From: Xestospongia bergquistia
Lineage: Eukaryota; Porifera; Demospongiae; Haplosclerida; Petrosiidae
Direction: 5' to 3'
DNA length: 64,000 nucleotides
Assembly (NCBI GenBank): GCA_963965975.1
Contig: OZ014423.1
Location: 1 to 64,000, forward strand
Of this stretch, positions 1 through 8,195 are shown piece by piece. Made by a program: the position numbers and the translations under genes. Under the pieces are notes generated by a model that saw only the letters and a list, made by a program, of their open reading frames with translations, made no database searches and was not told the DNA's origin. The number at the start of each line of letters is the position of its first letter. Positions within the stretch are counted from its first letter, which is position 1.

Positions 1-715
1 TGCTAAAACACATACAGGGACATATGTCCCTGTATGGTTTCCCATTTTTTTAATGAAATAGGTGTGGCTACTTTAGGTCTACCCAACCCCACAATTAATT
101 CATTCCAGGCCAATAAGTTTTCAGATTTATTCAAAAAGTCCCACAAGGACATATGTCCCTAAAAATGACCCATCTTTTTTATGTATGGTCATGTACAACT
201 ACCTCAGGTAAAACTATAACAGAAACTACTTTGCACCAGGGCACACTCTATTTGTAGTTATTGCTCAAAGACCTAAACATGAGGGACATAGAGAGACGTA
301 TTTTATTTCATTGAAGAGGGAGGAGCTATGGTTCAGGTAAACATTCATTGTGGTTGACCTTCACAAGACATGCAACCACACCCATTTGTAGGAGTCTAGT
401 GCGTTATGTTAAATGAGGGACGTAAGGGACATAAGGGACATAATATGTCCCTCGAGGAAGAAATGATATTCATAGATGTTTATGGGTACCATGGTAACCA
501 TCAACCAAAACCCTACTGAAAGCACCGAAACTCCCAACTCTCAGCTTTTGTATACAAGACTTATACCCTAAAACATAATGTGCCTCAAAAAATAATGATA
601 TTCATTGGTACCAATGTGACCCTTAACTCAACCTCTACTAAATGCACTAAAATTCCCAACTCTCTGCTATTGTATACAAGAGTTAGCCATTTGTCACTGA
701 AGATTTAATGATGTT
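1..715. other. Non-coding left flank with palindromic GGGACATATGTCCC sites
   Basis: No convincing exon was seen. The stretch contains a 26-bp perfect palindrome at 11-36, a half-degenerate copy at 146-160, single GGGACATA half sites near 283, and a compound cluster at 415-457 (three direct GGGAC(A/G)TA half sites followed by an inverted ATGTCCCTC). Two stretches near 481-560 and 600-690 resemble each other (both have a GGTACCA-type core followed by an AACTC-CAACTCTC segment and TATACAAGA), suggesting an old short duplication. Confidence 0.5.
11..36. repeat. 26-bp perfect palindrome with AGGGACATATGTCCCT core
   Basis: The 26 bases read identically on both strands, centred between 23 and 24. 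The inner 16 bases are AGGGACATATGTCCCT, the same palindrome found at 6641-6656. A perfect dyad of this length repeated on both sides of a recombinase gene is what a protein-binding or strand-exchange site would look like; binding is inference. Confidence 0.75.
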
Positions 716-1390
716 GATGCAGTAATACTGTATTAATGCAGTATTGATGCAGTATCATTGCAGTGCTGATGCAGTAATGCAGTATTGATGCAGTATTGCT
801 TCCGTATTGCCATATTAATGCAGTACCAATGCAGTATTGATAGCAGTATCAATGCAGTAATGACGTATCGATGCAGTAATGCAGTATCGATGCAGTATCA
901 ATGTACTAATGCAGTATCGATGCAGTATCAATTCAGTAATGCAGTATTGATGCAATAATGCAGTATCAATACAGTATCGAAGCAGTAATGCAGTATCGAT
1001 GCAGTAATGCAGTATCAATGCAGTATCGATGCAGTATCAATACTGCATTACTGCATCAATACTGCATCAATACTGCATTACTGCATCGATACAGTATTAA
1101 TGCAGTATCGATGCAGTACCGATGCAGTACCGATGCAGTAGTAATGCAGTATTGATGCAGTAATGCATTAATGTTGCCGTAATGCAATATTGATGCAGTA
1201 TCAATGCATTAATGCAGTATTGATGCAGTAACGCAGTATTGATCCAGTATTAAAGCAATAATGCATTAATGCTGCCGTAATGCAGTGTTGATGTAGTATT
1301 GATGCAGTAATGCAGTATCAACGCAGTAATGCAGTGTTGACGCAGTATTGATGCAGTAATGAAGTATCGCTCCAGTATTGCTGCAATAGT
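716..1390. repeat. Minisatellite of TGATGCAGTA-type units
   Basis: The stretch is built from irregularly alternating short units: ATGCAGTAATGCAGTAT, GATGCAGTAT, ATCAATGCAGTA and a few inverted copies (ATACTGCAT near 1040-1090). Unit length drifts between about 8 and 12 bases. Both strands give open frames of 60-70 codons (for example 815-1018 and 958-1155), but these only read the repeat (YCID/QYRCS peptides) and are not genes. The inverted block at 1040-1090 allows cruciform pairing with its neighbours. Confidence 0.85.
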
Positions 1391-1868
1391 GTATTAAGCA
1401 CTGCCGAAACCCTAACCGTGGGAAAGTAAACTTGTTGCATTGTTAGAAAGTTTCATTAGAAGGAATATTGTGTGCAGAGTTTCTGAAAAACTGCAGGCAT
1501 TCTATGTGGAATAATGTCATCCATTTTAAATAGTCCACACCTATCAGAACACACCTATTCAAAAAAATGGCCTACAGGTTAGTTTATTGGCTTGGTGAAA
1601 TGTTGCATTTTACTTCTTCTGTGCAAAGAAAAACTATCAAAAAAGTATCGTGCCGCCTGTCACTAAGCAAAGGGTCATTAGTAAGGTAAAAATTTTAAAG
1701 TGCCTACAACATGCTTTAATAACATTATTTCATATCAGATTAATCAAGAGACACACACCGTCAAGGTAACTTTTATTGACAAAATGTATTATATCATTGC
1801 ACATTTCAGATCCAACATCTCCTCAGGTAATGAAATATCGGATACGTAAATGGCAGTGAGTCATTGGC
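1391..1868. other. Unassigned stretch upstream of the recombinase gene
   Basis: Apparently single-copy AT-rich sequence. An upstream exon of the SET-recombinase gene should lie here or inside the next low-complexity tract, because the exon at 2191 begins at a splice acceptor. One weak candidate is an ATG at 1600 followed by about 28 open codons up to AG/GTAAAA near 1688; its exit phase does not match the exon at 2191, so it is not called. Nothing else was recognised. Confidence 0.35.
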
Positions 1869-1876
1869 CATATATG

Positions 1877-1934
<58 letters not shown>

Positions 1935-2180
1935 TATATAGATATATATAGATATATATATGTATATATATATATAAATTTATTTATTTATTTATTTTAC
2001 TTTATTTTTAATTTATTTTATTTATTTTATTTTAAAATAAAATGAAATAAAATAAATAAAATAAAATAAATAATCTAAAATAAAAATTAAAAAAATAAAA
2101 TAAATAAATAAAATTAAATAAATTAATAAATAAAATAAAATAAATTAAAATAAAAATAAAATAATTAATTAATTTTTATA
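1869..2180. repeat. (TA)n and (AAATAAAATA)n low-complexity tract
   Basis: An alternating TA tract (about 1869-1975) runs into T-rich ATTTATTT sequence and then its A-rich complement AAATAAAATA (to about 2165). The T-rich and A-rich halves around 2030 are mutually complementary and could fold back. It ends a few bases before the splice acceptor at 2189-2190. Confidence 0.85.
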
Positions 2181-2190
2181 TACTTCCAAG

Positions 2191-3510
2191 ATGAATCTAC
2201 AGAGGCGTCTGTCCACAACAGAGGAAAAGGTAAGTTTGCTGTCACAAATTTCTTTATTTTTTATTTGTTTTTTGTTCCAAGACGAATCTACAAAGGCAGC
2301 TGTGCACAGCAGTGAAGAAGGTAAGATTGTGTTAATTTTATTTCTTTATTTTCCATCAGAACTGATTCGTTCGTCTCAAAAGAGAATGTAAGTAAAACTT
2401 ACAATATCCTTATTTTATCATGTCACCTAGACGTACAATGAGCAGTAGCAGCGACGAAGGTAAGCCAAAGTATATTCTACTATCTAATGTTACATGTTTT
2501 ATAGATCTTCACAGACAAGGTATGTAATGTTGCTCTTTTTATGAATATCATCCAACAGTCTCAGTATCTCCTTCGTCGCATGAAATAACGTGAGTAACAC
2601 TTGCTATACATTTATCTTATCATGTGGCATAGACCTTCTTTAAGTGAAGAGAGCTTATCAGAAGGTAAGCCATGGGTTTGGTACACTCTAATGTTTTATG
2701 TTTCATAGATGACAATGTCACAGAACCACAAGGTATCCAGTGTTCAGTTTCGTATATTTCAATATCTTTGAGCAGTTGCTGTAACTCCACCTCCTCTTCC
2801 TCCTCCTCTCACTGTAACTCCTCCCCCTCTTCCTTCTCCTCCCAGGACAAGGTGAATAAAGCTTATAATAGTCTTATTTTATCATTTTGCCCAGAACTTC
2901 AGCACGCCTACTGAAAGGGTAAGTAATGCAAAGAATATATACAACTCTTACAATTAGAATGTTTAGACAAAAGTCTATCCTGTCATATTACAGCCAAAGA
3001 CAAAGTTTGCAATGATTAGTTGTATGCATTGATTTAAATTTTACAGGTCCAGTTACAACTACACAAGAACATTGTAAGTAGTCTCTCTAACATGTACATT
3101 TTGATTTTTTGGATAAATTACAGCTCCTCTCCCATCTCCACCGATAGACTGTAAGTGCAGGTAGTATTTTGCATTGTAGATTTTGACACTTCTAATAGCC
3201 GATATACAACTCACGGGTTTCGAAGAAGGTATGCAATGTTTACTTTTATGTACTAACTCACATGGTCCAGGACCAGACATCCAAGAAATCGTCTCAGATG
3301 AATTAGGTTTGCATTTACTATCTTGCATTTAACTCAAGTCATACAGGTTACTCAGCTGACTCTGAGACATCATCTGATGAGTCACTGCCAGTTGAAGAAA
3401 CAAGTAAGATCAAAGAATAGTTTCTTTAACAGAGTATAATGCATGTAAACCTTCAATCTACAATACTTTCTAGCATCAGACGACAACCTGAGAAGATCCA
3501 CTAGAGTCAG
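2191..3510 (+). other. Micro-exon ladder with about 75-bp exon+intron period
   Basis: Sixteen exons of 15-76 nt, mostly 24-39 nt, are separated by introns mostly of about 40-50 nt with GTAAG/GTATG donors and AG acceptors. Exon starts recur at about 71-78 bp: 2282, 2360, 2431, 2505 and again 3047, 3124, 3199, 3271, 3347. Many exons are phase 1 at both ends, so they can be added or skipped without breaking the frame. Exons 2191-2229 and 2282-2320 are clear duplicates: both 39 nt, both start after a TTCCAAG acceptor, and they encode DESTEASVH and DESTKAAVH in the working frame. The same pattern resumes after the SET domain at 4197, 4273 and 4349, three 30-nt exons spaced exactly 76 bp. Confidence 0.75.
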
Positions 3511-6102
3511 GTTACCAATTTAATTGCACTTCATAATATGAATGCATCATTAGGCACATAATATCACCCAAGGAATACGTTATTACATGCCTGGACAGAA
3601 ACATTGAGGCAAACCTGGAGATAAGATTTCTCCCCGCACGAGGTATGTGCATGGTAGTAATTTCTTGAATTTGTTCCTTTAGGAAGATCCGTCTTTGCGA
3701 AGGAGCCAATCAAGTCAGGAAATTATATAACAGAGTACAAGACCGTGAGTGTCTTGAAAGAGAGACAGTACAGAGTTAGAGAGAGAGAATACCTCCGAAA
3801 CGAGGAAAAGACGGCGGCCGTTGAGGCCAAAATTGATGGTCACCGTTACTTTTTCGATGCCACCAGACGATTGGAGCAATATGGCGCCTATATTAATCAC
3901 TCGATTAATCCAAACATACGACCGTTCCCTCCTGTGTTTGTGCGCGGAAAATATAGATTTGGCTTCTTGGCCATGCGTGACATAAGTCCCGGGGAGGAAT
4001 TGACCTGGGATTACAATACTAGAGATCCCAAATGGCCTTGGTTGAGCGGTCTTGATCCTCCCAAGGCTGAAAAAGGTAAGTTAATATTTGTAAGTGGATG
4101 CTTTTCATTTTTCCCAATACAACAAACAGCATCCCAATCCCCCCCAATGAGTAAGTGTACAGAATTCTTAACTAGCACTTTCATAACTTCCTTTAGGCTC
4201 TCTCTCACCTCCACCGTCTCCATCCCGTAAGTCTAGAGTATTGTAATTTGACAGTTTTCCAACTTGCTTTAGGATCTCACTCTTCACCGAAAGCTATGTC
4301 ACGTAAGTCTAGTGTGTTCTTGTCTTGCACTTTTTTCACTTCCATTAGGAACAACTCCAAAAGTCAAGACATCTAAGAGTAAGTTTATTAGATGGTCAAT
4401 AATAACATCATGCCATTACAGCCAACTACAAGACATACAGAAAATCTTATTTCTGCCCTGTGGACGGCTGCAGAAATACCAAGGCAATTAAGAAATTGTC
4501 CAACCATCTCATAGCCTTCCACAGGTTAACTGACGTTACAGTGAGGAAAGAGCTGCTCCGCAAGGCAAAAGTCGCAGGGCCACAGCCCCATGGCAGACAC
4601 CAAATTACCATAACTCAAGCTCTCTCCTCAGCATCGTCGTCGTCTGCAACGACGCATCTCGTAATCCCACAAGTAAGTACCTAACATGTCACATCATGCA
4701 AGTGTACACTAGAGTACTCACTACAGACCACAACAGCATACTGCATGCTACAGCGCACTAGATATCTTTTCAATAAAATGTAGGGTCCAAAAAAAAGAGG
4801 TTCAACACGGCATTTTGCTAAATATAGTGAAATACATCCTGAGCTTTTACAGTTGTACTCTAATCTCGTTTCTTTCGATGGGGGGTCCAGGCCCCCCAAA
4901 GAAGTCAAGCAAATTGTTGCTGACATATCTAAGGTATTAGCCTTTCGCCAGCAGGGACCACTCCAGTGGTCCCTGCTCACTGACATCGAGCACATCAAGT
5001 CATATGTAGACACTCTTCTTACCAATGACATCGGGCCCGACGGAGTGTCTACTAAAATTGACCGCATTGTCATGGGCCTAAACTACCTCTCTAGAATGAA
5101 ATACATAAGTCACCCTCAAAATACCATCTCTCGGTTGAAGGAGTGGCAGACCTCATTCAAACGAGCCAAGTTTATGAAGGACCATGCCAGGGCGCTTAAA
5201 ACACCGGCCCCTGACACACTAGATACTGTAAGAGCTTTTTTTGAAAGCGAACACCTGAATCACTTTCTGTCACGTATGGAAACCTCACTGTCTCCCAGTT
5301 CAAGCGAAACAGACATAAACCATCTTGTCACATTTCTCTTCTGCTCCCTGACATACTCAAACCTTCAGCGCCCGGGTGCCGTCATCAATATGACTGTGCC
5401 CGAGGCAACAGCTGCAATACCTGGAGAAGATGGTCATTTCGTCTACACTTCAGCAGACCATAAAACAGGGAATGTGTATGGTCCGGCCCACATGGTCTTG
5501 AATCCCCAGGCTGCCCATCTCTTTTCAATGTACCTAAAAGACGTGAGACCAACTATCGTCTCATCATCTGATAAAGCCCTGGTCACATACAATGGCTCGC
5601 CATTGACTCATTACAGGGATTTAATTAGATCACTCTGCACAAAATTCCACCTTCAGATGCTACCTAATCTCACCACCATGCGAAAGGCAGGAGCAACTGC
5701 TGCTGTGAGTGACTTACCACCTTCCGAAATGGAGGTGGTAAGTCACCACATGTCACATTCGAGTTCCACATCGGAGCGGTTCTATAGAGAAAGAAATAGA
5801 ACCACTGAGGCGCAGCAGGCATTCAAGGCAATTTCAGCCGTAACAAGTAAGGTCTTGATGCATCTATATTGAATTAAAGTCTTGTGTTTATAGCTAACCC
5901 GAGACCAAAGCCACAACCGAATAGAGGCTTTAGCCTTGAAGTCATCAACTTGATTGAAGAGGACCTTCAAATGTTTATAAACACCCCTAAGACGGCTCCA
6001 CTCTCAGTTTGCCGTCAATTTCTCAAAAAACACAGCATCACTGACAAGACAGCTAAACAGCTGCAAGATAAACTGAGGTCTATATATAAAAGTAAGAACT
6101 AG
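2191..6102 (+). CDS. SET domain - zinc finger - tyrosine recombinase protein (5' incomplete)
   Basis: Exons read from GT/AG sites and an unbroken frame: 2191-2229, 2282-2320, 2360-2387, 2431-2459, 2505-2519, 2559-2589, 2633-2664, 2709-2732, 2776-2851, (2895-2918), 3047-3073, 3124-3150, 3199-3228, 3271-3305, 3347-3403, 3474-3510, 3554-3642, 3683-4075, 4130-4150, 4197-4226, 4273-4302, 4349-4378, 4422-4672, 4784-5846, 5894-6102 (TAG). About 880 codons. The N-terminal part is Ser/Pro/acidic low complexity; then come a SET domain (3554-4075), a short SP-rich linker, a C2H2-like finger (4422-4672), a tyrosine recombinase (4784-5846) and a C-terminal Myb-like tail (5894-6102). The frame holds on each side of 2852-3046 but I could not carry it across that gap, so an exon is misread or a 1-nt lesion exists. 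The true start lies upstream: the exon at 2191 starts at an acceptor, and its ATG is out of the working frame. The protein should act in the nucleus, inserting its element and perhaps methylating chromatin; the methylation role is inference. Confidence 0.82.
3683..4075 (+). other. SET-domain exon, KMT5A-like
   Basis: Together with the exon at 3554-3642 this encodes a SET methyltransferase fold. Landmarks are the N-flank GRSVFAKEPIKSGNYITEY, the INHS motif of the cofactor and pseudoknot site (AAT-CAC-TCG at 3895-3903), and SPGEELTWDYNTRD near the C-terminus with the expected tyrosine. The domain ends with DPKWPWL instead of a Cys-rich post-SET zinc site. This order best matches SETD8/KMT5A-type lysine methyltransferases (H4K20 in the known members); the substrate here is unknown. 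All hallmark positions I can check are present, so the domain may be active. Confidence 0.85.
4422..4672 (+). other. C2H2-like zinc-finger exon
   Basis: The exon encodes a Cys-x4-Cys-x12-His-x4-His arrangement (YFCPVDGC ... LSNHLIAFH) followed by a basic helix (VRKELLRKAK) and a Ser/Thr-rich linker. Single fingers of this kind just before a tyrosine recombinase are known in animal Crypton-like proteins. Its likely job is DNA or chromatin binding for the element. Confidence 0.65.
4784..5846 (+). other. Tyrosine recombinase (Crypton-like) catalytic exon
   Basis: The domain shows the tyrosine recombinase residue order: Arg I in YSNLQRPGAV (codon 5369-5371), the beta-hairpin Lys in DHKTGN (5462-5464), Arg II in TTMRKAGAT (5681-5683), the His of HHMSHS (5756-5758) and the nucleophile Tyr in ERFYR (5783-5785). 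The His usually found three residues before Arg II is Thr here, as in several Crypton-like families. An upstream helical region (4850-5250) matches the core-binding part by position. The reading frame is intact, with no stop from the acceptor at 4783 to the donor at 5847, so the copy may be functional. If the donor at 5847 is not used, the frame ends at 5872 without the C-terminal tail. Confidence 0.85.
5894..6102 (+). other. C-terminal Myb-like / homeodomain-like tail exon
   Basis: The last exon joins in frame (phase 1) after the recombinase and encodes about 69 residues: a proline-rich linker, then a predicted helical segment with spaced hydrophobics (FSLEVINLIEEDLQMF) and a basic end (QLQDKLRSIYKSKN) before TAG at 6100-6102. 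Crypton-like proteins often carry a DNA-binding tail at this place; that is family knowledge, and the fold here is not proven. Confidence 0.6.
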
Positions 6103-6440
6103 GACAGGTCTTTTTTTGTCTGTATATTTTCATTTATCATTGTATATTTTAATCACAATTTATTATAAATATATTGTCTGTATACCATCACTTATGTAAT
6201 CCAATCTTGTAAATATATATTTTAATCACCATTTATCATAATATATATTTATTTATCATTATATATTTTAATCACCATTTATCAAACATATATATATATA
6301 TATATACAGTTATAAAGTCTAAGTACATAAGACCAAGTCTAAGTACATGAGACCAAGTGGTACTTGAGACCAAGTGAAAGTACATGACACAAAGTAGACA
6401 TGAGACAACAACACTGTCAATGTAATTACCCATAAAAATA
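6103..6440. other. AT-rich 3' flank of the recombinase gene
   Basis: No gene was seen. Two near-identical segments (ATATTTTAATCACCATTTATCA at about 6214-6235 and 6264-6285) form short direct repeats, followed by a TA run (6287-6305) and repeated GTACATGAGACCAAGT-type units (about 6320-6380). Presumably this is 3' UTR and element filler. Confidence 0.5.
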
Positions 6441-6768
6441 AAGAGACATATGTCCCTGAGGGACATCAGAGCAAGTATAAGTACATGAACCTAAGTATGA
6501 GTACATGACAATAAGTATATATAAATACATGAGACTAAATAAAGGGACATATATCCCTGACAGACATAATTTGGAGGCTCACAACACCAAACAACTCTAA
6601 ATGTACAATTATGATAAACCACAAAGTTCAAAAGATAGTGAGGGACATATGTCCCTAGGAAAATATGTCCCTGACAAAATTTTTCAGGGACATATATGTC
6701 CCTCAAAAAATTTTTCCGGGACACAATATGTCCCTCCAAACACAAAAGGGACATATCCCGGGACATAA
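6441..6768. repeat. Right cluster of AGGGACATATGTCCCT palindromes
   Basis: At least six copies: 6443-6457 (one mismatch) plus a half site to 6466, 6543-6557 (GGGACATATATCCC), 6641-6656 (perfect 16 bp), a half site 6662-6673, 6686-6703 (perfect 18 bp with two added bases at the centre), 6718-6735 (imperfect) and 6747-6768 (two half sites in direct order). Half-site spacing varies while GGGACATA is constant, which points to a protein recognising GGGAC half sites rather than to one duplicated hairpin. Confidence 0.75.
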
Positions 6769-6775
6769 AGTCAGG

Positions 6776-7385
6776 CCTAAACCCTAAACCCTAAACCCTA
6801 AACCCTAAACCCTAAACCCTAAACCCTAAACCCTAAACCCTAACCCTAAACCCTAAACCCTAAACCCTAAACCCTAAACCCTAAACCCTAAACCCTAAAC
6901 CCTAAACCCTAAACCCTAACCCTAAACCCTAAACCCTAAACCCTAAACCCTAAACCCTAAACCCTAACCCTAAACCCTAAACCCTAACCCTAAACCCTAA
7001 ACCCTAAACCCTAAACCCTAAACCCTAAACCCTAAACCCTAAACCCTAAACCCTAAACCCTAAACCCTAAACCCTAAACCCTAAACCCTAAACCCTAAAC
7101 CCTAAACCCTAAACCCTAAACCCTAAACCCTAAACCCTAACCCTAAACCCTAAACCCTAAACCCTAAACCCTAAACCCTAAACCCTAAACCCTAAACCCT
7201 AAACCCTAAACCCTAAACCCTAAACCCTAAACCCTAAACCCTAAACCCTAAACCCTAAACCCTAAACCCTAAACCCTAAACCCTAACCCTAAACCCTAAA
7301 CCCTAAACCCTAAACCCTAAACCCTAAACCCTAAACCCCTAAACCCTAAACCCTAAACCCTAAACCCTAAAACATAAACCCTAAC
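6776..7385. repeat. CCCTAAA telomere-like heptamer array
   Basis: About 86 near-perfect copies of CCCTAAA run head to tail on the + strand. Six places contain a hexamer CCCTAA instead (near 6841, 6914, 6966, 6985, 7140 and 7285), and one contains CCCCTAAA near 7337. The heptamer is the plant-type telomere unit; animals normally have CCCTAA. The array begins directly after the palindrome cluster of the mobile element and ends at a sharp inversion. Confidence 0.95.
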
Positions 7386-8195
7386 ATTAGGATTAGGGTT
7401 TAGGGTTTAGGGTTTAGGGTTTAGGGTTTAGGGTTTAGGGTTTAGGTTTAGGGTTTAGGGTTTAGGGATTAGGTTTTAAAGTTTAGGGTTTATGGTTAGT
7501 GTTTAGGAGTTATGGTTTAGGGTTTTAGGGTTTTAGGGTTTAGGGTTTAGGGTTTAGGGCATTAGGATTAGGGTTTAAGGTTTAGAATTTAGGATTTAGG
7601 GTTTACATTTAGGATTTAGGGGTCAGGGTTTATGATTTAGGGTTAGGGTTTAGGGATTAGTGTTTAGAGTTTTGTTTTTAGCGTTTAGTAGAGGGATTAG
7701 GGTTTAGAAGTAAGGGGTTAGGGTTAAGGGTTTAGGTATAGAGATTTAGGATTATGGACTAGGATTTAAATTTTAGGATTTACGCTTTATGGTTTAGGGC
7801 TTTAATGTTTAGGATTCAGTGTTTAGGATTTAGGGTTTAGGGTTTTTGAGTTAGGATTTAGAGTTTAGGTTTGGGGTTTTGGGGTTTAGGTTTTAGGTTG
7901 TTGGGTTTAGGGTTTACGGTTTAAGGTTTAGGGTTTCAGGGTTTAGATTTTAGGGTGTAGGTGTTTGTAATTAGGTTTTAGAGTTTAGGGTTTTGTTTAG
8001 GTTTAAGGGTTTAGGTTTTAGGCTTTAAGATTTGTTCTTTAAGGTTTAGGTTTTTTGTGTTAGCTTTTAGGGTTTTGTGGATTAGGTTTTATGTTTTACG
8101 GTTTAGGGTTTAGGGGTATATGGTTTGGGTTTAGTGTTTAGGGTTTAGAGTTTTAGGGTTATGGTTTTAGAGTTAGGGTCTAGAATTTAGGCTTT
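7386..8195. repeat. Inverted, decaying TTTAGGG array
   Basis: At 7380-7390 the sequence turns over through CCTAACATTAGG and continues as TTTAGGG on the + strand. The first ten or so units are clean; after about 7450 the units carry more and more substitutions and indels, and by 8100-8190 only a TTTAGG-like texture remains. The decay is one-sided: the CCCTAAA arm is pristine. Confidence 0.9.

Larger units (their letters stand above)
1..6775 (+). mobile_element. Candidate SET-tyrosine-recombinase transposon
   Basis: The segment holds one multi-exon gene (2191-6102) encoding a Crypton-like tyrosine recombinase with SET and zinc-finger domains, flanked by AT-rich filler and by clusters of one palindromic motif (AGGGACATATGTCCCT and variants) at 11-457 and 6441-6768. 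The motif was not noticed elsewhere in the window. The right cluster stops about 8 bases before the CCCTAAA array, so that may be the right end. The left end is not visible and may lie outside the window. No long terminal inverted repeat or target-site duplication was found, which fits Crypton-type elements, known to lack both. Element status and limits are inference from gene type and motif distribution. Confidence 0.55.

Noticed and set aside
815-1155. Two overlapping 65-67 codon open frames on opposite strands
   Set aside because: They only translate the TGCAGTA minisatellite (YCID and QYRCS peptides).
2191-2391. A short independent gene starting with ATG at 2191
   Set aside because: That frame hits a stop in the third exon; the phase-1 frame continues through the later exons instead.
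4681-5073. A 130-codon open frame on the - strand
   Set aside because: Shadow of the recombinase exon on the + strand.
6776-8195. A true chromosome end
   Set aside because: Apparently single-copy and satellite sequence continues on both sides and the unit inverts inside, so the array is interstitial in this assembly.
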